Assembly (NCBI RefSeq): GCF_001013905.1
Contig: NZ_LN831790.1
Location: forward strand, 4,230,001-4,294,000
DNA length: 64,000 bases
Direction: 5' to 3'
Source of the DNA: Streptomyces leeuwenhoekii
Lineage (GTDB): Bacteria; Actinomycetota; Actinomycetes; Streptomycetales; Streptomycetaceae
Shown here: positions 31,412-40,183 of the stretch, piece after piece
Layout of the letters: each line of letters begins with the position of its first letter
Numbering within the stretch: position 1 is the stretch's first letter
Position numbers and translations under genes: made by a program
The notes under the pieces: model-generated
The model's database searches: none
Told to the model about the DNA's origin: nothing
The model's input: the letters and a program-made list of their open reading frames with translations, nothing else

Positions 31412-32680
31412 GTGGACACGATTGCCAGCCTCTTCAGCTTCATCACGACACCCGTCTCCTGGGTCATCGTCCAGTTCCACAAGGTGTACGGCGAACTCTT
31501 CGGCCCGGACACCGGCTGGGCCTGGGGCCTGTCCATCGTGTCCCTGGTGATCCTGATCCGTATCTGCCTGATCCCGCTCTTCGTGAAGCAGATCAAGGCG
31601 ACGCGGGCCATGCAGACGCTCCAGCCGGAGATGAAGAAGATCCAGGAGCGCTACAAGAACGACCGGCAGCGTCAGTCCGAAGAGATGATGAAGCTGTACA
31701 AGGAGACGGGCACCAACCCGCTCTCCTCGTGCCTTCCCATCCTGGCGCAGTCCCCGTTCTTCTTCGCCCTGTACCACGTGCTCAACAGCATCGCGTCGAA
31801 CGACACCATCGGCGTGATCAACACCCGCCTGCTGGACAGCGCCCAGAAGGCACACATCTTCGGTGCTCCGCTGGCCGCCAAGTTCACCGACAGCTCGTCC
31901 AAGGTGGAGGCGCTTGGCGCCACCCTCACCGACGTGCGGGTGATCACGGCCATCATGATCGTGCTGATGTCGGCGTCGCAGTTCTTCACGCAGCGCCAGT
32001 TGATGACGAAGAACGTCGACACCACGGTGAAGACGCCCTTCATGCAGCAGCAGAAGATGCTGATGTACATCTTCCCGATCATGTTCGCCGTCTTCGGCAT
32101 CAACTTCCCGGTCGGTGTCCTCGTCTACTGGCTGACCACCAACGTGTGGACCATGGGCCAGCAGATGTACGTCATCCACAACAACCCGACCCCGGGTTCC
32201 AAGGCCCAGGCCGCCTACCTGGAGCGCCTGTACAAGCGCGTCACCCACCACGGCAAGACCCGCGGCCGCGGTGAGCGGGCCATCGTCAAGGCCATCGTCG
32301 CCAAGGGCCGCGACCGCAACGAGTTCGAGCGCAAGTTCATCAACGGGCTGAACAAGGCGGGGCTGGCCGCCCAGGCCGACGGCACCGTGGTGAAGAGCGA
32401 GCCCACCGCCACCGCGCAGGCCGCGGACGGCGAGGCGACGGCGTCGGCCACCGCCCCCGCCGGCAAGCGGCAGCAGCCCAAGCGGCAGACCAAGTCCCAG
32501 CGGCAGGGTGGTGCCAAGGCGGCGGGCGAGCCCGAGACGAAGACCTCGCTGACCAAGTCCGACCAGCCTCAGGACAGCCAGTCCGCCGGTGGCAAGAAGC
32601 CCGCCGCCGGCACCCGCAGCAAGGCCCAGTCCGGACAGCGCAAGGGTCCGCAGCGGCCCAAGTCCCCGTCGAAGAAGTAA
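31412..32680 (+). CDS. yidC: Membrane protein insertase YidC
   Basis: 422 residues, Gram-positive type. N-terminal helix ([20 protein letters not shown]), conserved [21 protein letters not shown] with the cavity arginine, the cytoplasmic coiled coil ([18 protein letters not shown]), and helices [19 protein letters not shown] and [20 protein letters not shown]. The long basic C-terminal tail (about 270-422; Lys/Gln/Ala-rich) probably binds ribosomes. It inserts and folds membrane proteins with or without Sec. GTG start. Confidence 0.97.
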   Translation: MDTIASLFSFITTPVSWVIVQFHKVYGELFGPDTGWAWGLSIVSLVILIRICLIPLFVKQIKATRAMQTLQPEMKKIQERYKNDRQRQSEEMMKLYKETGTNPLSSCLPILAQSPFFFALYHVLNSIASNDTIGVINTRLLDSAQKAHIFGAPLAAKFTDSSSKVEALGATLTDVRVITAIMIVLMSASQFFTQRQLMTKNVDTTVKTPFMQQQKMLMYIFPIMFAVFGINFPVGVLVYWLTTNVWTMGQQMYVIHNNPTPGSKAQAAYLERLYKRVTHHGKTRGRGERAIVKAIVAKGRDRNEFERKFINGLNKAGLAAQADGTVVKSEPTATAQAADGEATASATAPAGKRQQPKRQTKSQRQGGAKAAGEPETKTSLTKSDQPQDSQSAGGKKPAAGTRSKAQSGQRKGPQRPKSPSKK

Positions 32681-32695
32681 GAAGGAGTCCATCCC

Positions 32696-33208
32696 GTGAC
32701 GGAAGGCACCACCTCCGCCGCTGCCGAGGGTGCAGACACCCTGACCCGCCTGGAGCAGGAGGGCGAGATCGCGGCGGACTACCTGGAGGGTCTGCTCGAC
32801 ATCGCCGACCTCGACGGCGACATCGACATGGACGTCGAGGCCGACCGTGCCTCCGTCTCGATCATCAGCGACACGGGCAGTCGCGATCTGCAGAAGCTGG
32901 TCGGCCGGGACGGTGAGGTGCTGGAGGCTCTGCAGGAGCTGACGCGCCTGGCCGTGCACCGGGAGACCGGGGACCGCAGCCGGCTGATGCTCGACATCGC
33001 GGGCTACCGGGCAAGGAAGCGTTCCGAGCTCTCCGAGCTGGGCGCCAAGGCCGCCGCGGAGGTCAAGAGCAGTGGTGAGCCCGTGCGGCTCGACCCGATG
33101 ACGCCGTTCGAGCGCAAGGTCGTGCACGACGCCGTCAAGGCGGCGGGCCTGCGCAGCGAGTCCGAGGGCGAGGAGCCGCAGCGCTTCGTCGTCGTACTGC
33201 CCGCCTGA
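32696..33208 (+). CDS. khpB: RNA-binding protein Jag/KhpB
   Basis: 170 residues. A KH-like domain (about 60-105, DTGSRDLQKLVGRDGEVLEALQ) and an R3H domain (about 108-170, RLMLDIAGYRARKRSEL with the R-x3-H-type helix and MTPFERKVVHDAV). The Jag_N domain found in firmicutes is absent. A global RNA-binding protein linked to cell elongation and division in other Gram-positives. GTG start, 15 bases after yidC. Confidence 0.94.
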   Translation: MTEGTTSAAAEGADTLTRLEQEGEIAADYLEGLLDIADLDGDIDMDVEADRASVSIISDTGSRDLQKLVGRDGEVLEALQELTRLAVHRETGDRSRLMLDIAGYRARKRSELSELGAKAAAEVKSSGEPVRLDPMTPFERKVVHDAVKAAGLRSESEGEEPQRFVVVLPA

Positions 33209-33226
33209 TCGGCCCCACGTTCCCCC

Positions 33227-33257
33227 CCGGCCCCGTCTGTTGCGCAGGCGGGGCCGG
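33227..33257 (+). terminator. Terminator of the rpmH-jag operon
   Basis: CCGGCCCCGTCTG (33227-33239) pairs with CAGGCGGGGCCGG (33245-33257), followed by TCTTTGT. It separates jag from rsmG. Confidence 0.88.
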
Positions 33258-33335
33258 TCTTTGTCAGCCTGATAGTTCTGGTGGTTCTGGTGTCGGCGTC
33301 CGGTACGCCGACGCGGTACGGAAGGACGGTCCCCC

Positions 33336-34055
33336 GTGACGGAGGCAGCGGAGCTTCCCCCTGCGCCCGAGCAGGCCCGCGAGGTCTTCGGTGATCGCTT
33401 CGCGGACGCGGTCCGCTATGCGGAGCTGCTCGCCGAGGCGGGTGTTCAGCGCGGTCTGATCGGCCCGCGCGAGGTTCCCCGCCTGTGGGAACGGCATCTG
33501 CTGAACTGCGCGGTGCTCGCCGAGGCCGTGCCCGAAGGGGTCACGGTGTGCGATGTCGGCTCGGGAGCCGGCCTGCCCGGGATCCCGCTGGCTCTCGTCC
33601 GGGAGGACCTGAAGATCACGCTTCTGGAGCCCCTCCTGCGGCGCACGAACTTCCTGACCGAGGTCGTGGAGCTGCTCGGCCTGGACCACGTCACCGTCGT
33701 CCGGGGCCGCGCCGAGGAGGTCATGGGCAAGCTCCCGCCCGTTCATGTGGTGACGGCCCGGGCCGTCGCACCGCTGGACCGTCTGGCCACCTGGGGGATC
33801 CCGCTGCTGCGTCCGTACGGCGAGATGCTCGCGCTCAAGGGCGACACCGCCGAGGAGGAGCTGAAGAGCGCCGCCACCGCACTGAGCAAGCTGGGCGCCG
33901 TGGAAACGTCCATCCTGCATGTCGGTGAGGGAGTCGTGGACCCGATGTCCACGGTTGTGCGGGTCGAGGTCGGGGAAAGCCCGGGCGGAGTGCGCTTCGC
34001 CGCCAAGCGCGCCAAGGCGGCCCGGACGGGGCGGACCCGGCGGCGGCGCGGCTGA
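33336..34055 (+). CDS. rsmG: 16S rRNA (guanine527-N7)-methyltransferase RsmG
   Basis: 239 residues with the SAM-binding motif [17 protein letters not shown] and downstream [14 protein letters not shown] and [22 protein letters not shown], all typical of RsmG/GidB. It methylates G527 of 16S rRNA; its loss gives low-level streptomycin resistance in Streptomyces. GTG start (7 bases after GGACGG). It has its own transcript after the jag terminator. Basic C-terminus ([10 protein letters not shown]). Confidence 0.96.
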   Translation: MTEAAELPPAPEQAREVFGDRFADAVRYAELLAEAGVQRGLIGPREVPRLWERHLLNCAVLAEAVPEGVTVCDVGSGAGLPGIPLALVREDLKITLLEPLLRRTNFLTEVVELLGLDHVTVVRGRAEEVMGKLPPVHVVTARAVAPLDRLATWGIPLLRPYGEMLALKGDTAEEELKSAATALSKLGAVETSILHVGEGVVDPMSTVVRVEVGESPGGVRFAAKRAKAARTGRTRRRRG

Positions 34056-34483
34056 GCCGACTCCGCGAAGGCGGAAACATCGCGTGTATCCGCCCGGCCG
34101 GGTGACGCCGGTACGGGCGGAGCATGTGAGGGCGATGCCTACTCCACACAAGCTGCCCAAAGTAGGCACTCCGGAGTGTCGCGACAATTCGGTCACGGCT
34201 GCTGGGCATCGTGTTTCACGTGAAACGTCGCTCACTGCTGCACGGCATCATCAGTCGGGGCCGCGCTGCGGCCGAACCCCGCGACCGCAAGCCTCTGGGG
34301 TCCCTCACGCCTTCGGAGATGTCCTCGGAGGAGTTCCCTGCCGCGGGTGAGGACCCTTCCCCCGAGACGGGCGGTCATTCGCCCATGGAGGGCGGCCCTT
34401 CCCCCGTAGAGGGCACGGAGATGTCCACAGAGGTGGATTTCTCCACAGAAGGTCAGACCTCACTGGTTCATGACCCCGAAGGC
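34056..34483 (+). other. Region between rsmG and the chosen parA start
   Basis: 428 bases. The parA frame is open back to a GTG at 34211 that lies inside parS site 2 (34213-34226). Codon use in 34211-34483 is weaker (third-position GC about 75%) than in the ATPase domain, and no start there has a good ribosome site. Two DnaA-like boxes occur, ATGTCCACA (34421-34429) and TTCTCCACA (34439-34447). The parA promoter must lie here. Confidence 0.5.
34213..34226. promoter_or_regulatory. parS site 2
   Basis: Perfect GTTTCACGTGAAAC upstream of parA; it overlaps the earliest possible GTG start of the parA frame. Confidence 0.95.
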
Positions 34484-35557
34484 ATGGGAGGCTCTGTTCA
34501 TTGCGAGCCTGAAGTCGAGGAGAGTGAATCCTTGCGGTCCGACGCCAATATCGCGGGACCGATGACCGATCCGGTCCCCGGTCCCCGAACCGAGTCGATG
34601 GGAGCGGATGTTTCACGTGAAACGCCGCCCCCGATGGACGACACTCCGATCGGTCGATCTGCCCAGCTGGCGGTGGAGGCTCTGGGCCGCGCCGGTGAGG
34701 GCATGCCGCGCCCCGAACAGACCCGGATCATCGTGGTCGCCAACCAGAAGGGCGGCGTGGGTAAGACGACGACGACCGTCAACCTTGCCGCGTCGCTGGC
34801 CTTGCACGGTGGCCGAGTCCTGGTGATCGACCTCGACCCCCAGGGCAATGCGTCCACTGCCCTGGGCATCGACCATCACGCCGAAGTCCCGTCCATCTAC
34901 GACGTATTGGTCGAGAGCAAGCCGCTCTCGGAGGTCGTCCAGCCGGTCCCCGATGTCGAGGGCCTCTTCTGTGCTCCCGCCACGATCGATCTCGCCGGTG
35001 CGGAGATCGAGCTGGTGTCGCTGGTGGCGCGGGAGAGCCGGCTGCAGCGGGCCATCCAGGCGTATGAGCAGCCGCTGGACTACATCCTCATCGACTGCCC
35101 GCCCTCCCTGGGCCTGCTGACCGTCAACGCGCTCGTCGCCGGCCAGGAGGTGCTCATCCCGATCCAGTGCGAGTACTACGCGCTGGAAGGTCTGGGGCAG
35201 CTTCTGCGCAACGTCGATCTGGTGCGCGGGCACCTCAACCCGACGCTCCATGTGTCGACGATCCTGCTCACCATGTACGACGGCCGGACGAGGCTTGCCT
35301 CCCAGGTCGCGGACGAGGTGCGGAACCACTTCGGCGACGAGGTCCTGCGGACGAGCATTCCGCGCTCGGTCCGTATCTCGGAGGCCCCGAGCTATGGGCA
35401 GACCGTGCTGACTTACGATCCAGGATCAAGCGGTGCCCTCTCCTATCTGGAGGCGGCACGAGAGATCGCGCTGAGGGGGGTCGGTGTCAGCTACGACCCG
35501 ACACACGCCCACATCGGCGCCCAGAACAACCCGAACATGGTGGAGGGGATGCAGTGA
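34484..35557 (+). CDS. parA: Chromosome partitioning ATPase ParA
   Basis: 357 residues from the ATG at 34484. Deviant Walker A VVANQKGGVGKTTTT, Walker A' LVIDLDPQGNASTALG, Walker B YILIDCPPSLGL, and the DNA-binding basic segment near TSIPRSVRISEAPSYG. The first ~85 residues are an acidic, variable N-terminus. ParA binds DNA non-specifically and moves ParB-parS complexes, especially in sporulating hyphae. The start is uncertain: the frame stays open to 34211, and GAAGG is only one base from this ATG. The stop overlaps the parB start (GTGA). parS site 3 lies inside the gene. Confidence 0.92.
   Translation: MGGSVHCEPEVEESESLRSDANIAGPMTDPVPGPRTESMGADVSRETPPPMDDTPIGRSAQLAVEALGRAGEGMPRPEQTRIIVVANQKGGVGKTTTTVNLAASLALHGGRVLVIDLDPQGNASTALGIDHHAEVPSIYDVLVESKPLSEVVQPVPDVEGLFCAPATIDLAGAEIELVSLVARESRLQRAIQAYEQPLDYILIDCPPSLGLLTVNALVAGQEVLIPIQCEYYALEGLGQLLRNVDLVRGHLNPTLHVSTILLTMYDGRTRLASQVADEVRNHFGDEVLRTSIPRSVRISEAPSYGQTVLTYDPGSSGALSYLEAAREIALRGVGVSYDPTHAHIGAQNNPNMVEGMQ
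34610..34623. promoter_or_regulatory. parS site 3 (inside parA)
   Basis: Perfect GTTTCACGTGAAAC within the variable 5' part of the parA coding sequence, where it encodes part of VSRET. Confidence 0.95.
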
Positions 35558-36651
35558 GCGAGCGACGGAGGGGGTTGGGCCGTGGTCTCGGCGCACTGAT
35601 TCCTCCTGCCCCGACGGAGAAGACGGTGGCTTCGGCCGCGCTGGGAGGTACCGCTTCCACGTCTCCCGCGGTGGTCCCCGGCCTGACGACCGACCGCGGA
35701 GTGGCTGCGGCCAAGGTGGCCACACTGCCACGCGTTTCACGTGAAACAGAGGAGCCCGCTGGATCCTCTGCGGAGGTGCCCGCGACGCCCATAGGGGCTC
35801 ACTTCGCGGAGATCCCCCTCGACGCGATCACGCCGAACCCCCGGCAGCCACGTGTGGTGTTCGACGAGGACGCCCTGGCCGAGCTGGTCACCTCCATCAA
35901 GGAAGTGGGCCTCCTCCAGCCGGTCGTCGTCCGCCAGGTGGGTCCGGCGAGCTACGAACTCATCATGGGCGAGCGTCGCTGGCGCGCCTGCCGAGAGGCG
36001 GGACTGAAGGCGATCCCCGCCATCGTGCGGGCCACGGAGGACGAGAAGCTTCTCCTGGACGCCCTCCTGGAGAACCTGCACCGGGCCCAGCTCAACCCGC
36101 TGGAAGAGGCTGCCGCCTACGACCAGTTGCTGAATGAGTTCAACTGCACGCACGACCAGCTGGCCGACCGCATCGGGCGCTCCCGCCCGCAGGTCTCCAA
36201 CACTCTGCGCCTGCTGAAGCTCTCCTCCGCGGTTCAGCGCAGGGTTGCCGCAGGTGTCCTCTCTGCCGGACACGCACGGGCGCTGCTGTCGGTGGAGGAC
36301 CCGGAGGAGCAGGACAGGCTGGCCCACCGGATCGTGGCCGAGGGGCTGTCGGTCCGGGCCGTCGAAGAGATCGTGACGCTGATGGGCTCCCGGCCGCAGA
36401 AGCCTCAGCGGGCCAAGGGGCCGCGCGCCGGCTCGCGGGTCTCCCCGGCCCTGACAGACCTCGCGACGCGACTCTCGGACCGGTTCGAGACGCGGGTGAA
36501 GGTCGACCTGGGGCAGAAGAAGGGCAAGATCACGGTCGAGTTCGCTTCCCTGGAAGACCTCGAACGCATCCTCGGCACCCTGGCTCCTGGCGAAGGACCG
36601 GTGCTTCAGCAGAAACTTCAGGAGAGTGATTCCGAGGAATCGGACTCCTGA
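35554..36651 (+). CDS. parB: Centromere-binding CTPase ParB
   Basis: 365 residues from a GTG that overlaps the parA TGA. N-terminal ParA-stimulating motif RRRGLGRGLGALIPP; the CTP/ParB domain with LDAITPNPRQPR and the GERRWRACREAG box; helix-turn-helix LADRIGRSRPQVSNTLRLL; C-terminal dimerisation segment (VKVDLGQKKGKITVEFASLEDLERIL, split here by description only). It loads on parS sites and spreads along DNA. parS site 4 lies within the gene, in the linker after the N-terminal motif. Confidence 0.97.
   Translation: MSERRRGLGRGLGALIPPAPTEKTVASAALGGTASTSPAVVPGLTTDRGVAAAKVATLPRVSRETEEPAGSSAEVPATPIGAHFAEIPLDAITPNPRQPRVVFDEDALAELVTSIKEVGLLQPVVVRQVGPASYELIMGERRWRACREAGLKAIPAIVRATEDEKLLLDALLENLHRAQLNPLEEAAAYDQLLNEFNCTHDQLADRIGRSRPQVSNTLRLLKLSSAVQRRVAAGVLSAGHARALLSVEDPEEQDRLAHRIVAEGLSVRAVEEIVTLMGSRPQKPQRAKGPRAGSRVSPALTDLATRLSDRFETRVKVDLGQKKGKITVEFASLEDLERILGTLAPGEGPVLQQKLQESDSEESDS
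35734..35747. promoter_or_regulatory. parS site 4 (inside parB)
   Basis: Perfect GTTTCACGTGAAAC within parB, again read as VSRET. Confidence 0.95.
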
Positions 36652-36981
36652 TTCTCTGCTGGGCGGCGCACGAATGCGCCGTCCCGCATGCGACAGGGCG
36701 GGTCGCGTCCGGTGTATACCGGAACGGACCGCCCTTTTGCTTTCCGGCGGTATCGAGGGAATCGCATCGTGGATACGATGCGTGCGGGTATGGCGCATTC
36801 ACCTGCTAACACCTCTGAGAGGGAGGCAAGGGGCCATGCGGACGATGGGCCGAACCGGGCTGGTGAGCGCAGGTCTGGGACTGGGCGCGGTCGGCGGGTT
36901 CATCGGCAGCCTGCTCAGGGAACGGAGTGCTCTGACAGCCGCCCGCAGCGCGGCGGGCGTAGGAAGCGAGGAACAGCCTTC
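36652..36981. other. Region between parB and the acetyltransferase gene
   Basis: 330 bases. Contains a possible small rightward gene at 36836 (listed separately) with a good ribosome site, and a GC-rich/AT-richer boundary near 36700-36780 (CGGTATCGAGGGAATCGC) that may hold a promoter. No terminator hairpin of note was found after parB. Confidence 0.4.
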
Positions 36982-37093
36982 ATGGGGCGTCGGCTCGTAC
37001 CGCTCACGCTGGACAACCTTCAGGACCTCCCCCAGCGCTGCCGATCGTGTGTCTTCTGGGAGCTGGACCCCGTCAGCGGAGAGGCTGCGGTAA
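36836..37093 (+). CDS. Possible small hydrophobic protein overlapping the acetyltransferase start
   Basis: An 85-codon frame whose ATG has GGAGGCAAGGGG just upstream and whose first 30 residues form a Gly-rich hydrophobic helix (LVSAGLGLGAVGGFIGSLL). It overlaps the acetyltransferase gene by 112 bases in another frame, and third-position GC in the non-overlapping part is only about 75%, below neighbouring genes. It could be a real membrane peptide or a leader; weak. Confidence 0.25.
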   Translation: MRTMGRTGLVSAGLGLGAVGGFIGSLLRERSALTAARSAAGVGSEEQPSWGVGSYRSRWTTFRTSPSAADRVSSGSWTPSAERLR

Positions 37094-37599
37094 AGGCGGG
37101 CACAGCCGCTTTGGAGAAAGAGGCGTGGATCTCCGCGGTGCTGCTGGACTGGGGATCCTGTGGCCGGGTCGTCTACGTCGACGATGTGCCGGTGGGCTTC
37201 GTGCTCTATGCCCCTCCGGCGTATGTGCCGCGCTCGACGGCGTTCCCCACGAGTCCTGTCTCACCCGATGCGGTACAGCTGATGACCGCGTTCATCATGC
37301 CGGGCTACCAGGGCCAGGGACTGGGCAGGGTCATGGTCCAGACGGTCGCCAAGGATCTGCTGCGGCGGGGATTCAAGGCCATCGAGACGTTCGGAGACGC
37401 CCGCTGGAAGGAGCCTGCCTGCCTGCTGCCGGCCGATCACCTCTTGGCGGTGGGGTTCAAGACGGTTCGGCCCCATCCCGCACACCCACGGCTCCGGCTG
37501 GAACTGCGGTCCACACTGTCATGGAAGGAAGACGTGGAGATGGCGCTGGACCGGCTGCTGGGAGCTGTGCAGAAGGAACCGGCGCTCAGGCCGCTCTGA
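36982..37599 (+). CDS. GNAT family N-acetyltransferase
   Basis: 205 residues from the ATG at 36982, which follows GAGGAAC. GNAT acetyl-CoA motif at about 110-125: GYQGQGLGRVMVQTVAKDL, with FIMPGY just before it and the GFKAIETFGDARW strand after. The substrate is unknown; conserved next to parB in Streptomyces, with no demonstrated link to segregation. The frame extends to 36688 but without homology. Confidence 0.88.
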   Translation: MGRRLVPLTLDNLQDLPQRCRSCVFWELDPVSGEAAVKAGTAALEKEAWISAVLLDWGSCGRVVYVDDVPVGFVLYAPPAYVPRSTAFPTSPVSPDAVQLMTAFIMPGYQGQGLGRVMVQTVAKDLLRRGFKAIETFGDARWKEPACLLPADHLLAVGFKTVRPHPAHPRLRLELRSTLSWKEDVEMALDRLLGAVQKEPALRPL

Positions 37600-37628
37600 A
37601 AGGAGCCGACCGAGACCGGCGACAAACG

Positions 37629-37658
37629 AAGGGGCCAACCCGGCTGGGTTGGCCCCTT
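37629..37658. terminator. Terminator between the GNAT gene and trxA
   Basis: AAGGGGCCAACCC (37629-37641) pairs exactly with GGGTTGGCCCCTT (37646-37658), loop GGCT. Serves both convergent transcripts and directly abuts parS site 5. Confidence 0.9.
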
Positions 37659-37661
37659 CGT

Positions 37662-37675
37662 GTTTCACGTGAAAC
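37662..37675. promoter_or_regulatory. parS site 5
   Basis: Perfect GTTTCACGTGAAAC, 3 bases after the terminator stem in the GNAT-trxA intergenic space. Confidence 0.95.
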
Positions 37676-37692
37676 GAGCGTTCCGTGAAGCG

Positions 37693-38025
37693 TCAGTCCG
37701 CGATGAACTCCTCAAGGTCGCGAACGATCGCGGCCTTGGGCTTGGCGCCGACGATCGTCTTGACGACGTCGCCGCTCTGGTAGACGTTCAGGGTCGGAAT
37801 GGACATGACGCCGTACTTGGCGGCCGTACCCGGGTTCTCGTCGATGTTGAGCTTGACGACCTCGATCTTGTCGCCGTACTCGGCGGCGATCGCCTCCAGG
37901 GACGGCGCGATCTGGCGGCACGGACCGCACCAGGCGGCCCAGAAGTCCACCAGCACGGGCTTGTCGCTCTTGAGGACGTCCTGCTCGAAGGAGGCGTCGG
38001 TCACATTCTTCAGGGTGCCGGCCAC
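37693..38025 (-). CDS. trxA: Thioredoxin
   Basis: 110 residues with the WCGPC active site (VDFWAAWCGPCRQIAP), cis-proline in VMSIPTLNVYQSG. Start GTG with an excellent AAGGAG six bases upstream, giving AGTLKNVTDASFEQDV. It reduces protein disulphides with electrons from TrxB, whose gene ends 41 bases upstream in the same operon. Confidence 0.97.
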   Translation of the reverse strand: MAGTLKNVTDASFEQDVLKSDKPVLVDFWAAWCGPCRQIAPSLEAIAAEYGDKIEVVKLNIDENPGTAAKYGVMSIPTLNVYQSGDVVKTIVGAKPKAAIVRDLEEFIAD

Positions 38026-38066
38026 GGCGGGCTCCTTAACTGGTTGGTGCGTGGCGGATGGGGGGG

Positions 38067-39035
38067 TCAGACAGTGGTCTTCTCGGGCTCGGCCTGGTCC
38101 GTGTCGGCCAGAGCGGCGAGGAAACGCTCGGCGTCCAGCGCCGCGGAGCAACCGGTGCCGGCGGCGGTGATCGCCTGGCGGTAGGTGTGGTCGACCACGT
38201 CGCCGGCGGCGAAGACACCGGTCACGTTGGTGCGGGTGGAGGGCGCGTCGACCTTCAGGTAGCCCTCCTCGTCCAGCTCGAGCTGGCCCTTGAAGAGCTC
38301 GGTGCGCGGGTCGTGGCCGATCGCGATGAACAGGCCGGTCACCGCCAGGTCCGAGAGTTCCCCGGTCTTGACGTTGCGCAGCTTCAGGCCCGACAGCTTC
38401 TGGTCGCCCTGGATCTCGGCGACCTCGCTGTCCCAGATGAACGTGATCTTCGGGTCGGCGAAGGCGCGCTCCTGCATCGCCTTCGAGGCGCGCAGGGTGT
38501 CGCGGCGGTGGACGATCGTCACGGACTTGGCGAAGCGCGAGAGGAACGTGGCTTCCTCCATCGCGGTGTCACCGCCACCGATGACGGCGATGTCCTGGTC
38601 CTTGAAGAAGAACCCGTCGCAGGTGGCGCACCAGGAGACACCGCGACCGGAGAGCGCGTCCTCGTTGGGCAGGCCGAGCTTGCGGTGCTGCGAGCCGGTG
38701 GCGACGATCACGGCCTTGGCCTTGTGCACCGTGCCCGCGGTGTCCGTCACGGTCTTGATCTCACCGGTCAGATCGGCGGCGACGACATCGTCCGGGAGGA
38801 GCTCGGCGCCGAAGCGCTCGGCCTGGGCGCGCATGTTGTCCATGAGCTCGGGGCCCATGATGCCGTCCTGGAAGCCCGGGAAGTTCTCCACCTCGGTGGT
38901 GTTCATCAGCGCGCCACCGGCGGTGACGGCCCCCTCGAACACCAGTGGCTTCAGCGACGCGCGCGCGGTGTAGAGCGCCGCCGTGTAGCCGGCGGGCCCG
39001 GAGCCGATGATGATCACGTTACGGACGTCGCTCAC
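38067..39035 (-). CDS. trxB: Thioredoxin reductase (NADPH)
   Basis: 322 residues. FAD-binding [18 protein letters not shown], redox-active CATC in [18 protein letters not shown] motif [13 protein letters not shown], and the C-terminal FAD segment [19 protein letters not shown] start with GAGGA 8 bases upstream. It keeps TrxA reduced. It lies downstream of sigM and its anti-sigma gene but has its own sigma-R promoter, so it is part of the thiol-stress response. Confidence 0.97.
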   Translation of the reverse strand: MSDVRNVIIIGSGPAGYTAALYTARASLKPLVFEGAVTAGGALMNTTEVENFPGFQDGIMGPELMDNMRAQAERFGAELLPDDVVAADLTGEIKTVTDTAGTVHKAKAVIVATGSQHRKLGLPNEDALSGRGVSWCATCDGFFFKDQDIAVIGGGDTAMEEATFLSRFAKSVTIVHRRDTLRASKAMQERAFADPKITFIWDSEVAEIQGDQKLSGLKLRNVKTGELSDLAVTGLFIAIGHDPRTELFKGQLELDEEGYLKVDAPSTRTNVTGVFAAGDVVDHTYRQAITAAGTGCSAALDAERFLAALADTDQAEPEKTTV

Positions 39036-39106
39036 GGCTTGATTCCTCGTCTCTGGACTGCGTCGTACGGCCAGTGGGAGCTTCTCTCGGAACTCTCACC
39101 CCACCC

Positions 39107-39132
39107 AACGGATCCTAAGGGGCGCGCATTCC
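39107..39132 (-). promoter_or_regulatory. Sigma-R promoter of trxBA
   Basis: Minus strand: GGAAT (39132-39128), exactly 18 bases, GTT (39109-39107). This is the full consensus of the disulphide-stress sigma factor SigR; trxBA is a known SigR target in S. coelicolor. Predicted start about 39100, leader about 65 bases. Confidence 0.85.
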
Positions 39133-39268
39133 CGCTGTGTCCGGGCACACGGAGGGAGCGAACGGACACACGGTGAAGCCCGCTCCGGCGCCGGTGCCTC
39201 GTATAAGCGGAGACGCACGGAAGCCGCACAGGCACCGGTGGCTCACGGCAGACAGGGAAACCCCGGAC

Positions 39269-40183
39269 TCAGCGGGTGTAGGAGCGCTCCAGCAGCACCC
39301 TGGCCGTGCCGGCCGAGGGCTGGTCCACGCACGTCGCCTCGACGATGTAGACGGTCACCCTGCGGTCGTCCGAGGGCTCGGGCAGGATGACCAGCAGTGC
39401 CTTCCGGCCCTGGTAGACGCCTTCCTCGGTGGCGAGTGCCGCCGTCTCGCGGCCGATGCCCCGCTGGACGCATTCGGGGACGGCCGGGTGTGTGAAGAGG
39501 TGGTTCTCCCCGGTCGTCCCGGACTCGGCGCCGAAGGTGCGGGGCGCGCGGGTCTCGCCCTGCGTTCCTCGGCTCTCGGCCAGGAGTGTGGAGACCTGCT
39601 GCCTCAGCTTCCCCTCGGAGAAGGTGTCCGCGGACGCGGTCGGGTGGCCGCTGGCCTCTTTCGACGGCGTGCCGTCATCGAGAGAGGACACGATCACGGC
39701 GCCGATCCCCAGGGTGGCCGCCGCGAACACGGCCCCGAGGGCGGCGAGCCTGCGTCGACCGCTCCGCCTGCCGCCCTTCCGGCTCGGCCCGGTGCTGGAG
39801 CGGCGGGCTTTCCCGGAAGGACGGTCCGCCGATGCCGGTGTTTCACGTGAAACAGGCGGGTGGTCGGCCCCCTCCGGTTCCGTGGCCACCGCGGCGGCCG
39901 ACGGAACGGCGGTGGGCTCGGGTGCCGTGGCATCGAGCAACGCTTCCGCGGCCAGGGCGGCATCGATACGTCCCGCCACGTCTGCGGGCATGCTCGGCGG
40001 TCCCGGCAGTGTGCCGAGCAGACTCCGGATCTCCTCCAGCGATGCGTAGACGTCCGCGCACAGCTCGCAGGCGTCCAGGTGCCGTCGTACGTCCGTGGTG
40101 CGGGAGGGAGGGAGCAGCCCTTCGGCGAGGTCGGAGATCTCCGCGACGTCCGGGTGCCCGGCCATGTCCGTCGGCGACGTCAC
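39269..40183 (-). CDS. Zinc-containing anti-sigma factor for SigM
   Basis: 304 residues. N-terminal anti-sigma domain with the ZAS motif His35-x3-Cys39-x2-Cys42 (RHLDACELCADV), a Pro/Ser/Arg-rich linker, one membrane helix at about 146-167, and an extracytoplasmic domain of ~135 residues with two Cys (VPECVQRG, EATCVDQ). Start GTG overlaps the sigM stop (GTGA) and has GGAGGTGG 8 bases upstream, a typical sigma/anti-sigma pairing. It should hold SigM inactive until an envelope or redox signal. parS site 6 lies inside the gene. Confidence 0.9.
   Translation of the reverse strand: MTSPTDMAGHPDVAEISDLAEGLLPPSRTTDVRRHLDACELCADVYASLEEIRSLLGTLPGPPSMPADVAGRIDAALAAEALLDATAPEPTAVPSAAAVATEPEGADHPPVSRETPASADRPSGKARRSSTGPSRKGGRRSGRRRLAALGAVFAAATLGIGAVIVSSLDDGTPSKEASGHPTASADTFSEGKLRQQVSTLLAESRGTQGETRAPRTFGAESGTTGENHLFTHPAVPECVQRGIGRETAALATEEGVYQGRKALLVILPEPSDDRRVTVYIVEATCVDQPSAGTARVLLERSYTR
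39840..39853. promoter_or_regulatory. parS site 6 (inside the anti-sigma gene)
   Basis: Perfect GTTTCACGTGAAAC within coding sequence, again read as VSRET, in the disordered linker just before the membrane helix. Confidence 0.95.
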
